Origin: RGIG1918 sp045536045
GTDB taxonomy: Bacteria; Cyanobacteriota; Vampirovibrionia; Gastranaerophilales; Gastranaerophilaceae
Reading direction: 5' to 3'
DNA length: 57,328 bases
Assembly (NCBI GenBank): GCA_045536045.1
Contig: JAZSMU010000033.1
Location: 1 to 57,328, forward strand
Notes under the pieces: model-generated
Told to the model about the DNA's origin: nothing
Seen by the model: only the letters and a program-made list of their open reading frames with translations
Database searches by the model: none
In this document: positions 7,264-15,703 of the stretch, piece after piece
Layout: each line of letters opens with the position of its first letter
How positions within the stretch are numbered: the first letter of the stretch is position 1
Program-made: the position numbers and the translations under genes

Positions 7264-8180
7264 TTTAGGAAATTTTTTATTTCTTTAACTTCTTCAAGTT
7301 TACGCAATTTTTTAATTGCTTCAACTTCAATTTGGCGAACTCTTTCTTTGGAAAAATTCATAATTTTTCCAAGCTCATCAAGCGTTTTGGCTTTTTTTTC
7401 GTCAAGCCCAAAGCGATTTTTTAAAATAAATTTTTCTTTTTTAGATAATTTATTCAAAATTTTTTCAACATTTTCCCTTAAATCTTCTTTTTCTGTCGTA
7501 TTTTCAGGGTTTTGTTTAATATCTTCTTGGATATAATCTTGAATACAAAGGTCCTCTGCAACAGGAGTAAAAAGGCTAATCGGCTCTTTAATCATTGCAT
7601 TTTTAATGTTTTCAATTTTTTTAGGTGTTGTTTTAAGTTTTTGTGCTAGCTCTTCATTATTTGGCTCTCTTCCTAATTTAACACTTAATTCAAGAGTTGC
7701 TTTTTTTAGGTTTTTAATTTTTTCTGCCATATGAACAGGCACACGTATTGTTTTTGCATTATTTGCAATTGCACGAACAATTGTTTGCCTTATCCACCAA
7801 GTTGCATAGGTTGAAAATTTAAAGCCTTTTTCCCAATCAAATTTTTCAGCTGCTTTAATAAGCCCAATTGAGCCTTCTTGAATTAAGTCCATAAACACAA
7901 GCCCACGCCCAATGTATTTTTTTGCAATGGAAACAACTAGCCTCAAATTTGCTTGAACAAGTTTCTTTTTTGCAATGATTTTTTCTTCTGCTATTTTGCT
8001 TTTAATTTTTTTCCCAATTTCAATTTCTTTCTCTTTTTTTAGAAGTTTAATTTTGCCAATTTCTTTTAAATAAATTTGCAAAAGCTCATTTTCATCTGAA
8101 ATTGAATCAAAGGTTGTAATCTTTTCTTCCTCAAACTCTTTGTTTGCAATGCTTATGGGGTTTAGAATATAGTTATCCAT
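7260..8180 (-). CDS. RNA polymerase sigma-70 factor, primary type (RpoD/SigA group)
   Basis: 306 residues. Region 1.2 is LLQIYLKEIGKIKLL (33-47), region 2 contains LRLVVSIAKKYIGRGL, DLIQEGSIGLIKAAEKFDW and KFSTYATWWIRQTIVRAIA (79-139), region 3 begins TIRVPVHMAEK, and region 4.2 ends TLDELGKIMNFSKERVRQIE. The -10 recognition residues match primary or group 2 factors, which fits the TATAAT boxes around it. Region 1.1 is absent and the N-terminus is short. It could be the housekeeping factor or a close group 2 paralogue. A GAGG lies about 11 bases before the ATG. Confidence 0.88.
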   Translation of the reverse strand: MDNYILNPISIANKEFEEEKITTFDSISDENELLQIYLKEIGKIKLLKKEKEIEIGKKIKSKIAEEKIIAKKKLVQANLRLVVSIAKKYIGRGLVFMDLIQEGSIGLIKAAEKFDWEKGFKFSTYATWWIRQTIVRAIANNAKTIRVPVHMAEKIKNLKKATLELSVKLGREPNNEELAQKLKTTPKKIENIKNAMIKEPISLFTPVAEDLCIQDYIQEDIKQNPENTTEKEDLRENVEKILNKLSKKEKFILKNRFGLDEKKAKTLDELGKIMNFSKERVRQIEVEAIKKLRKLEEVKEIKNFLN

Positions 8181-8310
8181 AAAAATAAATCCTCAACTTT
8201 TAAAAATTGCTTTTATTTTAATTGACTAAAAATATTCAATTATGTTCCACACTTGAACTTTTAATGCTTTTTAGTTATGCTCTAATTGTTGGGATGAAGG
8301 GTTCAAGTTA

Positions 8311-9258
8311 ATGAAGGATAAAACCACATTAATTTTTGGAATAAAGGAAGTTATAGAGAGATTTCAAGGCAACCTTGTCCTTTTATTTTCAGAGATTAAA
8401 TCTCAAAATTCTAAAGAAGAATTAGCCCAAATTTATTCTTGGATTATTGAAAATTCTTTTGATATTCCATTATTAAGTCAAACTATTAAAGAAATTGATA
8501 AACTTAGAAACCTTCAAAATCTTGATGTTTTAATTGATTTTCTAATTTCAAAAACTAATGATAAATTCATAACTTCAAAATCTGAAGAAAATGATTTTAT
8601 TAATTTAAAAGTTTTAGCAGTTAAAGTTATTGGTAATTTTCAAGATAAAAAGGCAGTTCCAGCCTTATTATATTGTTTAAATTCAAAGTCGGAAAATTAT
8701 AAAATTCGCCTGTGTATAGCTGAGGCTCTGGGCAAAATTGGCGATAAAGGGGCAGTTGAATCTTTAATCAATGTTGTTAAAGATGAAAGCGAAAAGTCCG
8801 TTTATGTTAGAGAATCAGCAGCAAAGGCTCTTGGAATGCTTGGAGATTTAAAGGCAATAGAGCCTTTTATTATGGTCTTACAATCTAAAAAAACTTTCTT
8901 AGATAAATTTACTTTCTTAAAAGAGCAAATAATAGAAGCAATTGGAAAATTAAATGCTCCAGAAGATAGGCGTATTTTGGAAGTTTTGAAAGATTCTTTA
9001 AAAGATGAATCTGCTCAAGTTCGCTTAAATGCCATTGAATCTTTATCTAATTCAGAATATGAAGAAGCAGGTGATTTAATTCAAGAAATGCTTTTTGACG
9101 AAGATGACGAAGTTAAAAAAGGAGCTTTGATTTCTCTTTATAACATGTTTGGAAAAAGCAAAATTGCAGAAGTTTTAGAAGAGGTTGATAATCTTCCAGA
9201 AGTTCTTGCTCCATTATCTTCTGAGCTTTTAGACATGGAGGAAGATGAGGATGAATAA
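8311..9258 (+). CDS. HEAT-repeat protein
   Basis: 315 residues, mostly helical. From about residue 110 there are four or five PBS-lyase/HEAT-type repeats, e.g. AVPALLYCL, AEALGKIGDKGAVESLINVV, AAKALGMLGDLKAIEPFIMVL and a late AIESLSNSEYEEAGDLIQEML. The C-terminus is acidic (LDMEEDEDE). Such repeats form protein-binding solenoids. It leads a compact run with queC, DUF366 and the SPOR protein, overlapping queC by eight bases. The partner is unknown. Confidence 0.75.
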   Translation: MKDKTTLIFGIKEVIERFQGNLVLLFSEIKSQNSKEELAQIYSWIIENSFDIPLLSQTIKEIDKLRNLQNLDVLIDFLISKTNDKFITSKSEENDFINLKVLAVKVIGNFQDKKAVPALLYCLNSKSENYKIRLCIAEALGKIGDKGAVESLINVVKDESEKSVYVRESAAKALGMLGDLKAIEPFIMVLQSKKTFLDKFTFLKEQIIEAIGKLNAPEDRRILEVLKDSLKDESAQVRLNAIESLSNSEYEEAGDLIQEMLFDEDDEVKKGALISLYNMFGKSKIAEVLEEVDNLPEVLAPLSSELLDMEEDEDE

Positions 9259-9865
9259 AGGCATTATTCTCTTATCTGGTGGGCTTGATTCTTATGTTTC
9301 TTTAGCTTGTGCAGTTAAAGAAATGGAAGTTGGGCTAGCCATAACAATAGATTATGGGCAAAAACCACTAAAAGAAGAAATTGAAGCTTCTAAAAAAATG
9401 GCAGATTTGTTTAATATTGAGCACAAAGTTGTAAAATTAGATTTTTTATCTGAGCTTTTAGACGAAAATTCAGATTGGGTGCCAAATAGAAATGGGCTAT
9501 TTTTGAATATTGCTGGAAGTTATTGTGATAGATATGGCTTTGATAGCATAATAATTGGTGCAAATAAAGAAGAAAGCGCCGAATTTATAGATAACAGTGA
9601 AGAATTTTTAGATTCAATTAATCATTTATTCCAATTTTCAACACAAACACAACCTAAAATTTATGCCCCTCTTAAAAAAATGACAAAAGTTGAAATTATA
9701 AATTTAGGGCTTGAATTAGGTTTAGATTTTTCTTTAATTAAAAGTTGCTATAAATCTCAAAAAGAAACAGGCAAAAAACATTGTGGTACTTGCAAATCTT
9801 GCTCATATTTAAAATCCTCACTTGAAGAGTGTAATGATACAAGCTTGATAAAATTATTTTTTTAA
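9251..9865 (+). CDS. queC: 7-cyano-7-deazaguanine synthase
   Basis: 204 residues. It converts 7-carboxy-7-deazaguanine to preQ0 with ATP and ammonia, in queuosine biosynthesis. The ATP pyrophosphatase P-loop is LSGGLDSYVS, followed by the TIDYGQK block. The zinc site is made by the C-terminal cysteines in SCYKS and KKHCGTCKSC. Two ATGs are close: 9251 is chosen because GGAGGA (9237-9242) sits eight bases upstream, whereas 9245 would leave two. The other queuosine genes (queD, queE, queF) are not in this window. Confidence 0.9.
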   Translation: MNKGIILLSGGLDSYVSLACAVKEMEVGLAITIDYGQKPLKEEIEASKKMADLFNIEHKVVKLDFLSELLDENSDWVPNRNGLFLNIAGSYCDRYGFDSIIIGANKEESAEFIDNSEEFLDSINHLFQFSTQTQPKIYAPLKKMTKVEIINLGLELGLDFSLIKSCYKSQKETGKKHCGTCKSCSYLKSSLEECNDTSLIKLFF

Positions 9866-9879
9866 AAGAGAATAAACTT

Positions 9880-10434
9880 ATGAACATAATTCTTGCAGAA
9901 AATGAAATAAAATATGAGGGCTATCAACTAGCTCCACATTGGATTTATAAGAATTTCAATATTCAAGGAGATTCAATTGTGGCTTTTATTGGTCCTGTTG
10001 ACGTTAAATTAGATGAAATGGTTGATATTGAAGATGTTATTGCTTCTGAACCAATATCTTCTGATTTGATGCTCAATTTTATAATAGAAATTTTTGAAAT
10101 TCCTTTAATTCAAATGGTTTATATTCAAAGATTATTTATGACAATTATTAAAGAAACTCTAGAGGCTAGAGGAATTGAAATTACAAGAGGTGGAGATGAT
10201 TTATTTTATAATGGCAAAAAACTTTCAGTTTCAATTGCCACAAAATCAATAACTTCAGGTTTAATTCATTCTGCTTTGAATGTTAAATCCTCTGGTTGTC
10301 CAATTGAAGTTTCTTCTTTAAATGATATGAATATTTATGATATTAAAGATTTAGCGAAAGAAATTATGCAAAAATTTGCAAACGAAATTGATGATATTAA
10401 GCTAGCAACAACAAAAGTTAGAGGTGTATTTTGA
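9880..10434 (+). CDS. DUF366 family protein
   Basis: 184 residues. Resembles DUF366: the N-terminal LAPHWIYKNFNIQGDSIVAFIGP, then RGGDDLFYNGKKLSVSIAT with a downstream SGLIHSALNV. The GDDL-LSVSIAT pattern suggests a nucleotide- or acyl-adenylate-type fold, but no reaction is established. It lies 14 bases after queC and overlaps the SPOR gene start. In other genomes DUF366 genes can be found near deazapurine genes (recollection, not checked), so a link to queuosine metabolism is possible. Confidence 0.7.
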   Translation: MNIILAENEIKYEGYQLAPHWIYKNFNIQGDSIVAFIGPVDVKLDEMVDIEDVIASEPISSDLMLNFIIEIFEIPLIQMVYIQRLFMTIIKETLEARGIEITRGGDDLFYNGKKLSVSIATKSITSGLIHSALNVKSSGCPIEVSSLNDMNIYDIKDLAKEIMQKFANEIDDIKLATTKVRGVF

Positions 10435-11150
10435 AACAGGATTACCTTGCATACAAAAAAAAGAGATTAACAGAAATTGAAGAAATTGAAAAACCAATGA
10501 GTGGCAAAAGAAAATATATAGCTCTTGGTGTTGCCGTTTTTATTGGCTTTTTCATTTTTACAATGATAATTTTAAATGGTGTTTTTGGTTCAAAAGTTGA
10601 TATTGAATATGGTCAAATGAATGCAACAGATGAGCCTTATTCTTTGAATGACGACTCCGTTGTTTCTGGGGAAACAGACAAAAAATATACAATTGATGCA
10701 AGATTAAAACAACTTCAAATTGAAGAAACAACGCCTACTATTTCTCAAAAAGAAAAAGACGCTAAAATAGCTTCTTCTCAAGTTAAAAAATTTGAAAAAG
10801 AGCAAGAAAAATTAAAAAAAGAAAAAGCTAAAAAAGAAGACAAAGAAAAGTCTAAAAAAGAAAAAGTGAATGTTGAAGAAAAAGCTAAAGAGGAAGTTTC
10901 AAATGTTGTTCCTCAAGATGAAAATAAAATAGTTTATTCAAAAGTTTTGCTAGGTCGTTATTCAAACTTTGAAGAAGCAAAAGCTGCTCAAGTTAAGCTT
11001 CGCCAAGAATCTGGTGTTGAAGCTTTTGTTAGAAAAATGGGCAGTGTTTACGCACTTCAAGTTGGCTCATATATGAATCAAGACCAAGCACAAAATGTTG
11101 CAACTCAATTTAGCAACATGGATTATCAAGTTTGGATTTTAGAAGATTAA
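10431..11150 (+). CDS. SPOR-domain membrane protein
   Basis: 239 residues. A short cytoplasmic N-terminus is followed by one membrane helix (about 28-50), a long charged Lys/Glu-rich linker (about 105-155) and a C-terminal SPOR domain (about 163-239: VLLGRYSNFEEAKAAQVKLR, then YALQVGSYMNQDQAQNVA). SPOR domains bind septal peptidoglycan stripped of peptides, so a role at the division site is likely. The start is a TTG whose bases overlap the DUF366 stop (TTGA). A terminator follows. Confidence 0.85.
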   Translation: MKQDYLAYKKKRLTEIEEIEKPMSGKRKYIALGVAVFIGFFIFTMIILNGVFGSKVDIEYGQMNATDEPYSLNDDSVVSGETDKKYTIDARLKQLQIEETTPTISQKEKDAKIASSQVKKFEKEQEKLKKEKAKKEDKEKSKKEKVNVEEKAKEEVSNVVPQDENKIVYSKVLLGRYSNFEEAKAAQVKLRQESGVEAFVRKMGSVYALQVGSYMNQDQAQNVATQFSNMDYQVWILED

Positions 11151-11180
11151 TTTTAGTTTTTAATGAATTTGAATTGCAAA

Positions 11181-11213
11181 TAAAAAGGCAATGCACAAGG
11201 CATTGTCTTTTTT
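11181..11213. terminator. Bidirectional terminator
   Basis: AAAAA-GGCAATG, a 7-base loop, CATTGTC and TTTTTT: a seven-pair stem (one G-T pair) with A-run and T-run on either side. It lies between the convergent SPOR and L28 genes and can end transcription from both. Confidence 0.8.
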
Positions 11214-11237
11214 AAAATCTTAGTATATTAAAGCAGT

Positions 11238-11426
11238 TTACGCTTTTTCAAATTTTCCAGCTTTAATGCAAGATGTGCAAACTTTTATAGACTTAACTGT
11301 TCCGTTAATTTTTGCTCTAACTGTTTGTAGGTTTGGCAATTGTCTGTGCACATTTTGTTTGTGTGAAAAAGAAATTTTTGCCGCTTTAATTGATTTTTTA
11401 CCACATATTTCGCAAACTTGTGACAT
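11238..11426 (-). CDS. rpmB: 50S ribosomal protein L28
   Basis: 62 residues, normal L28. It keeps the zinc-type cysteines CEICGKK at the N-terminus and CTSC near the C-terminus, plus VSFSHKQ-type (ISFSHKQNVHRQLPNLQ) rRNA contacts. It stands alone on the minus strand. The AAGG before the ATG falls in a small hairpin AGGT-CAG-ACCT that touches the start codon, which might limit translation. Confidence 0.93.
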   Translation of the reverse strand: MSQVCEICGKKSIKAAKISFSHKQNVHRQLPNLQTVRAKINGTVKSIKVCTSCIKAGKFEKA

Positions 11427-11550
11427 AGGTCTGACCTTTCATCTCTTGTATTTTCCCTCATGATAGAACAAAAATAAATAAAATCAAGAGTGCGTAAGCA
11501 AAAAGAACTTTTGCAAAAAATTATCGTCTTAAAATTTAAGAGGATTTATT

Positions 11551-11877
11551 ATGGAAGTTTTATCAACTTATATTTATGAGCTTAAAAAAGGTTCAAAATT
11601 TTGTGCTTTGGTAACTATTGAGGGTAAAAATTTATTAAATGCATTAAAAAAAATTGAAAATGCTGGTTTTTCTTATTTTTTTCAAAAAATTAATGGGCAA
11701 AAAGAGAAAATAAATATCTTTTTTGGAGAGAAAAATCCAATTTTGGTTTTAAAAAATATTATAAAATCACCGTTAAATGAGCTATCGCCTGAGCATGATT
11801 TTATTTTGGGGGCTTTATTAGGTTATGATGTTAAATCTCAGTGTGAAAGATTTTTAAAAAGACATCTAAAAGGCTGA
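11551..11877 (+). CDS. DUF2023-like small protein
   Basis: 108 residues. The pattern TYIYELKKGSK, then FFGEKNPI, and finally LSPEHDFILGALLGYDVKSQ followed by a Cys resembles the DUF2023 family of uncharacterised proteins; this is by recollection of the motif and no alignment was made. No membrane segment or signal. GAGG precedes the ATG by eight bases. It is followed 52 bases later by the Ski2-like helicase, which appears to have its own promoter. Confidence 0.6.
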   Translation: MEVLSTYIYELKKGSKFCALVTIEGKNLLNALKKIENAGFSYFFQKINGQKEKINIFFGEKNPILVLKNIIKSPLNELSPEHDFILGALLGYDVKSQCERFLKRHLKG

Positions 11878-11916
11878 TTTATTGAGTTTTGAGCCTTAAA
11901 AAACATAAAAAATATG

Positions 11917-11923
11917 TTATATT
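11917..11923 (+). promoter_or_regulatory. -10 region of helicase gene, leaderless geometry
   Basis: TTATATT (TTATAT or TATATT as the hexamer) lies six to seven bases before the ATG at 11930. An AAGG one base before the ATG is too close to serve as a normal ribosome-binding site. Confidence 0.45.
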
Positions 11924-11929
11924 TAAGGT

Positions 11930-14251
11930 ATGTATGAATTTGATTTTGAATTAGACGATTTTCAACAAGAAGCGATAAATTATATCAAAGACGGTAAAAG
12001 TGTTGTTGTTTGTGCTCCAACGGGGGCTGGAAAAACTTGCATAGCTCAAAGTGCTATTCATCTTGCATTAGAAAATGGCTCAAGAATTTTTTACACAACA
12101 CCACTTAAAGCCCTTTCAAACCAAAAATTTTCAGATTTTTCAAAATCTTATGGAGCTGACAAAGTTGGTCTTTTAACAGGCGATACAACAATAAACAGAG
12201 GTGCTCAAATTGTTGTTATGACAACTGAAGTCTTTAGAAACATGCTCTATGGAACAACTTTTGGAACATTGGCAGATAACTTAAAAAATGTTAAATATGT
12301 TGTTTTAGATGAAGTTCATTATATGAATGATGAAGAGCGTGGCACTGTTTGGGAAGAAAGCATTATTTATTGTCCGTCTGATATTCAAATAATTGCTTTA
12401 AGCGCTACAGTTGCAAATTCAAAAGAATTAACAAGCTGGATTAATACAGTTCATTCAAAAACAGAACATGTCTGGACAGATTTTCGCCCTGTTCCTTTAA
12501 GATTTTTCTATTACGATAGCTCAAAACCTAAAGAAATTCTCCCAATGTTTACCCCAGAGGGTGCATTAAATAAAAAAATTAGACCAGAGAGCAAATTTAA
12601 ACATTTTAAAAACCCAAAAGGTGCTAGAAATCTTGTTGTAGACATTGTTTCAGCACTAGAGCATAAAAAAATGCTTCCTGCAATTTATTTTACTTTTTCT
12701 CGTAAAAAATGTGATGAAAATGCTAAAAAATGCTCTGGGCTTGACCTTTTGACAAAAGAAGAAAGATTAAAAGTTAATGAAATTATTGATGATTATTTAA
12801 TTGATAACCCATATTTAGAAAATAATCCACAAATTGATTTGTTGAAATGTGGTGTTGCCTCTCACCATGCTGGGCTTTTGCCTGGATTTAAAGTTTTGGT
12901 TGAAAAATTATTTCAAAGCCACCTTATAAAAGTTGTTTTTGCAACGGAAACTTTGGCTGCTGGAATTAATATGCCAGCTAAAACAACTGTCATAAGCTCT
13001 GTTTCAAAAAGAGGGGATAATGGGCATAGAATGCTTACTGCAAACGAGTTTCTTCAAATGTCAGGAAGAGCAGGCAGGCGTGGCATGGATGATATTGGCT
13101 ATGTTGTGGTTGTTGGAACACCTTTCCAAACTCCAGATGAAGTTGCAACATTAGTTCGTTCAAAATCTAATCCATTAGAAAGCAAATTTACTCCAACATA
13201 TTCAATGGTTTTAAACTTACTGCAAAGATTTTCAATTGAAGAAGCTAAAGAGCTTATCTTTAAAACTTTTGGCTACTATTCATCATCATCTAGAATAGAA
13301 CCATTTATTAGAGAATCTGAAGAAATTAAAAGACGACTTGATTATGCCGAAAATTATCCGTGCGATTTTTCTCATACTTCATCAGACCTTATGGAATTTA
13401 TCAAATTCAAAAATATGTATGTTGAATATAGGTCTATATTCAAAACTCTTAAAAGACAAGCAAAGCAAGGAAATAAAGGGCTTCCAAAAGAGGCATACGA
13501 AATTGCAAATAAAGCAACTGAATATAGAAAACAAATGGAAAAATTCGGTTGTAATAATTGCAAGCGTTATTCAAAACACAGAAAAGAAATTGAAGTTATT
13601 CAAAGAAGTGTAAAAAAATTAGCTTATCTTCAAAAAGAAATTGAATTTCAAAAAGACATTTATTGGAATGTTTTCTTATCTCACAAAAAAGTTTTAGAAA
13701 AATTTGGGCATATTAAAGACGATTATCCAACTGAAATTGGCAAAACAACAATGGGCTTAAGGTGCGAAAATGAGCTTTATTTATCTGAAATTCTTCAATC
13801 GGGTGTTTTAGATAAATTAGATGTAATAACCTTAGCAAGTGTTGTTTGTGCCTTATCTTCTGAAGAAAAACACTTAGAAGATGTTCGCACAATGCCACCA
13901 TCTAAGGCTTGTCGCAAGGTTTTGAATGAAATTAAAGAAATTAAAAGAAAAATATTTTTATCTGAAAGAGATGAAAAAATTGAAAATACAATGAATTTGT
14001 ATGCTCATTTTTGCTATTTTATAGAAACTTGGGTCGGTGCAAATTTGAATGAAGACAACAACACAACAGAAACTTGGGAAGCATTATTTGCAGATTCTGC
14101 TTTTTCTCAAGGAGATGTTGTTCGTGCTTTTAAACGCACAATAGATGTTTTAAGACAATTTACAACCGTTGAAAATGTTAATCCAGAGTTGGCAGAAATT
14201 GCTAAAGATGCAATAAAATTAATAAATAAAGAGCCCGTTAATATTGATTAA
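11930..14251 (+). CDS. Ski2/Mtr4-like DExH RNA helicase
   Basis: 773 residues. ATP-dependent RNA helicase of superfamily 2. Motif I is APTGAGKT (about residue 30), motif II is DEVHYM (about 125), motif III is LSATV, and motif VI is QMSGRAGRRGMDD. The rest has an extended helical C-terminal region, and CNNCKRYSKH is a possible metal-binding or RNA-contact pair of cysteines. It resembles helicases of cyanobacteria and plastids (ISE2-like) that act in RNA processing and decay. Its presence supports a cyanobacteria-related host. Its 3' end forms one arm of a terminator hairpin. Confidence 0.88.
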   Translation: MYEFDFELDDFQQEAINYIKDGKSVVVCAPTGAGKTCIAQSAIHLALENGSRIFYTTPLKALSNQKFSDFSKSYGADKVGLLTGDTTINRGAQIVVMTTEVFRNMLYGTTFGTLADNLKNVKYVVLDEVHYMNDEERGTVWEESIIYCPSDIQIIALSATVANSKELTSWINTVHSKTEHVWTDFRPVPLRFFYYDSSKPKEILPMFTPEGALNKKIRPESKFKHFKNPKGARNLVVDIVSALEHKKMLPAIYFTFSRKKCDENAKKCSGLDLLTKEERLKVNEIIDDYLIDNPYLENNPQIDLLKCGVASHHAGLLPGFKVLVEKLFQSHLIKVVFATETLAAGINMPAKTTVISSVSKRGDNGHRMLTANEFLQMSGRAGRRGMDDIGYVVVVGTPFQTPDEVATLVRSKSNPLESKFTPTYSMVLNLLQRFSIEEAKELIFKTFGYYSSSSRIEPFIRESEEIKRRLDYAENYPCDFSHTSSDLMEFIKFKNMYVEYRSIFKTLKRQAKQGNKGLPKEAYEIANKATEYRKQMEKFGCNNCKRYSKHRKEIEVIQRSVKKLAYLQKEIEFQKDIYWNVFLSHKKVLEKFGHIKDDYPTEIGKTTMGLRCENELYLSEILQSGVLDKLDVITLASVVCALSSEEKHLEDVRTMPPSKACRKVLNEIKEIKRKIFLSERDEKIENTMNLYAHFCYFIETWVGANLNEDNNTTETWEALFADSAFSQGDVVRAFKRTIDVLRQFTTVENVNPELAEIAKDAIKLINKEPVNID

Positions 14252-14258
14252 CGAGCTC
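14231..14258. terminator. Terminator hairpin overlapping the helicase stop codon
   Basis: GAGCCCGTTAAT-ATTG-ATTAACGAGCTC, a twelve-pair stem with one mismatch, includes the final helicase codons and the stop. Only a short T-rich tail (TCTTTAT) follows. It lies between convergent genes. Confidence 0.6.
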
Positions 14259-14279
14259 TCTTTATGATTTTCGTGTTTA

Positions 14280-15689
14280 TTAGCCTTTGTATGCTACAAC
14301 ATTTTCAAATTTAATGCCGTATTCTTGTTCCACTTGAGCTAACATTGCTTTTGCTTCTGGGTTAATTGCAATATTATCTTTGTCATCAATTGAATTTGTT
14401 ATGCAATTTTTGTAGAAATCTGGCATATATTTGTATGCATTTTTATCATGTTTCATTTTTAACATTTCAGCTCTGAAATCTTTAGAGCTACCAAGGTCTG
14501 ACCATGTTTCATCTTCAGGTTTGATATAGATTTGAACATTAAAGTCTTTTCCTGTTTCTTCATTTTTATTAACTAAAGTGTCAATGATTGTGCTTGAGAA
14601 GTCATAACCTTTTGCATTGTGGAATTTTTCAGGAGTTGCTGTGTAGTTTTCTTTAATCCAATTTAGAGCTTTTGGAGATAGAACATATGGACCAACAATT
14701 CCTAAATATTGGTCTGTTGAACCAAATTTAGCTTTTGCGATTTCTTCTTCTGTTTGTGGTTTTTCCATAAACCAAGTTGCAGTTAAATCTTCTTCAGATT
14801 TTACTTGAACAGCACCAAGTGCTGAAATTCTTTCTTTTTTAACAGGAAGAGCTAGCATAGTTAAGTCTGCGTCTGTTTTTTCGTGAAATTCCATAATAGG
14901 TTGAATTTTGATATCTGAGAAGTTATCACCCCAAACAAAAACTAGAGGTTTGTCTGTTGGGATTGTTCCTGCTTTTAAACCTTCAAAGAAAGCATAAGCA
15001 CTACCTTGAGCTGGTTTAACATCAATAAATTGAGCTTCGTTTAATTGTCCTGTTTTAGCAAAGTTAGTTAAAACTCCTTGAACAAGTTTCATTTGATGTC
15101 CTTGATAATTTACAGGAATTTCGCTTGCAGGTTTTGTTACAACTTTTTTAGGAGTAACTTTGTCGCCATCTTTTGTAAAGTCTGCTTGTAGCAAAGTTAT
15201 GTCTTTATATCTTGTGCCATCGCCATCTGATGGAACGAAGAAAGAGTAATCATCTTTAATTCTTGCGTTTGCTTCTTTATCTGTGTAGTTTTTTTCAACA
15301 AAACCTTTTAAACCTGTTGTGAAAAATGTTTTGTATGCATTTCTCATATTTTCATCTGTGCCTGTTTCATCACTTCTGATACTTCCATAAACATTGCCTT
15401 TAAAAGCTAAGTTTTTTGGGTCGTCAACTTTTATATAGAAAGATTTGTCTTCTGATGTTACTTTTGATTCTGGCGAAATTAAAATTCTTAAGCCATCATA
15501 TTTTGGGTCATTAAATTTCAAAACCCATTTTGCACCAACTTTTGGATTTGAAATGTTTTCAGCTGTTGCGATATCATTTTTGTCAAACATAACTAAGTAA
15601 TTTTTTTCGCCTTCAGCTTGTCTTTCAATTTTTGTTCCTTTAAAATTTGATGTTTGCACGCCATATGGTGCGATACCATTAATTCTCAT
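14280..15689 (-). CDS. GlgC-like sugar nucleotidyltransferase with tagged N-terminal extension
   Basis: 469 residues. About residues 150-430 look like a GlgC/NTP_transferase domain: FVPSDGDGTRYKD replaces the usual PAGGxGTRL loop, then KPASEIP, VFVWGDNFSD, MEFHEKTDADLTMLALPV, and WFMEKP followed by YLGIVGPYVLS. It would make an NDP- or ADP-glucose-type donor for the synthase encoded 14 bases upstream. The altered first loop (SDGDGTR) is unusual and may change activity. The first 150 residues are an extra domain starting MRINGIAPYGVQTSNFKG and containing a second AFKG. AGGAG precedes the ATG. Confidence 0.75.
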   Translation of the reverse strand: MRINGIAPYGVQTSNFKGTKIERQAEGEKNYLVMFDKNDIATAENISNPKVGAKWVLKFNDPKYDGLRILISPESKVTSEDKSFYIKVDDPKNLAFKGNVYGSIRSDETGTDENMRNAYKTFFTTGLKGFVEKNYTDKEANARIKDDYSFFVPSDGDGTRYKDITLLQADFTKDGDKVTPKKVVTKPASEIPVNYQGHQMKLVQGVLTNFAKTGQLNEAQFIDVKPAQGSAYAFFEGLKAGTIPTDKPLVFVWGDNFSDIKIQPIMEFHEKTDADLTMLALPVKKERISALGAVQVKSEEDLTATWFMEKPQTEEEIAKAKFGSTDQYLGIVGPYVLSPKALNWIKENYTATPEKFHNAKGYDFSSTIIDTLVNKNEETGKDFNVQIYIKPEDETWSDLGSSKDFRAEMLKMKHDKNAYKYMPDFYKNCITNSIDDKDNIAINPEAKAMLAQVEQEYGIKFENVVAYKG

Positions 15690-15703
15690 TATTTTCTCCT
15701 AAC

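Noticed and set aside
13338..13613. A 91-codon frame within the Ski2-like helicase
   Set aside because: It is an out-of-frame shadow on the same strand; the helicase frame has all motifs and is uninterrupted.
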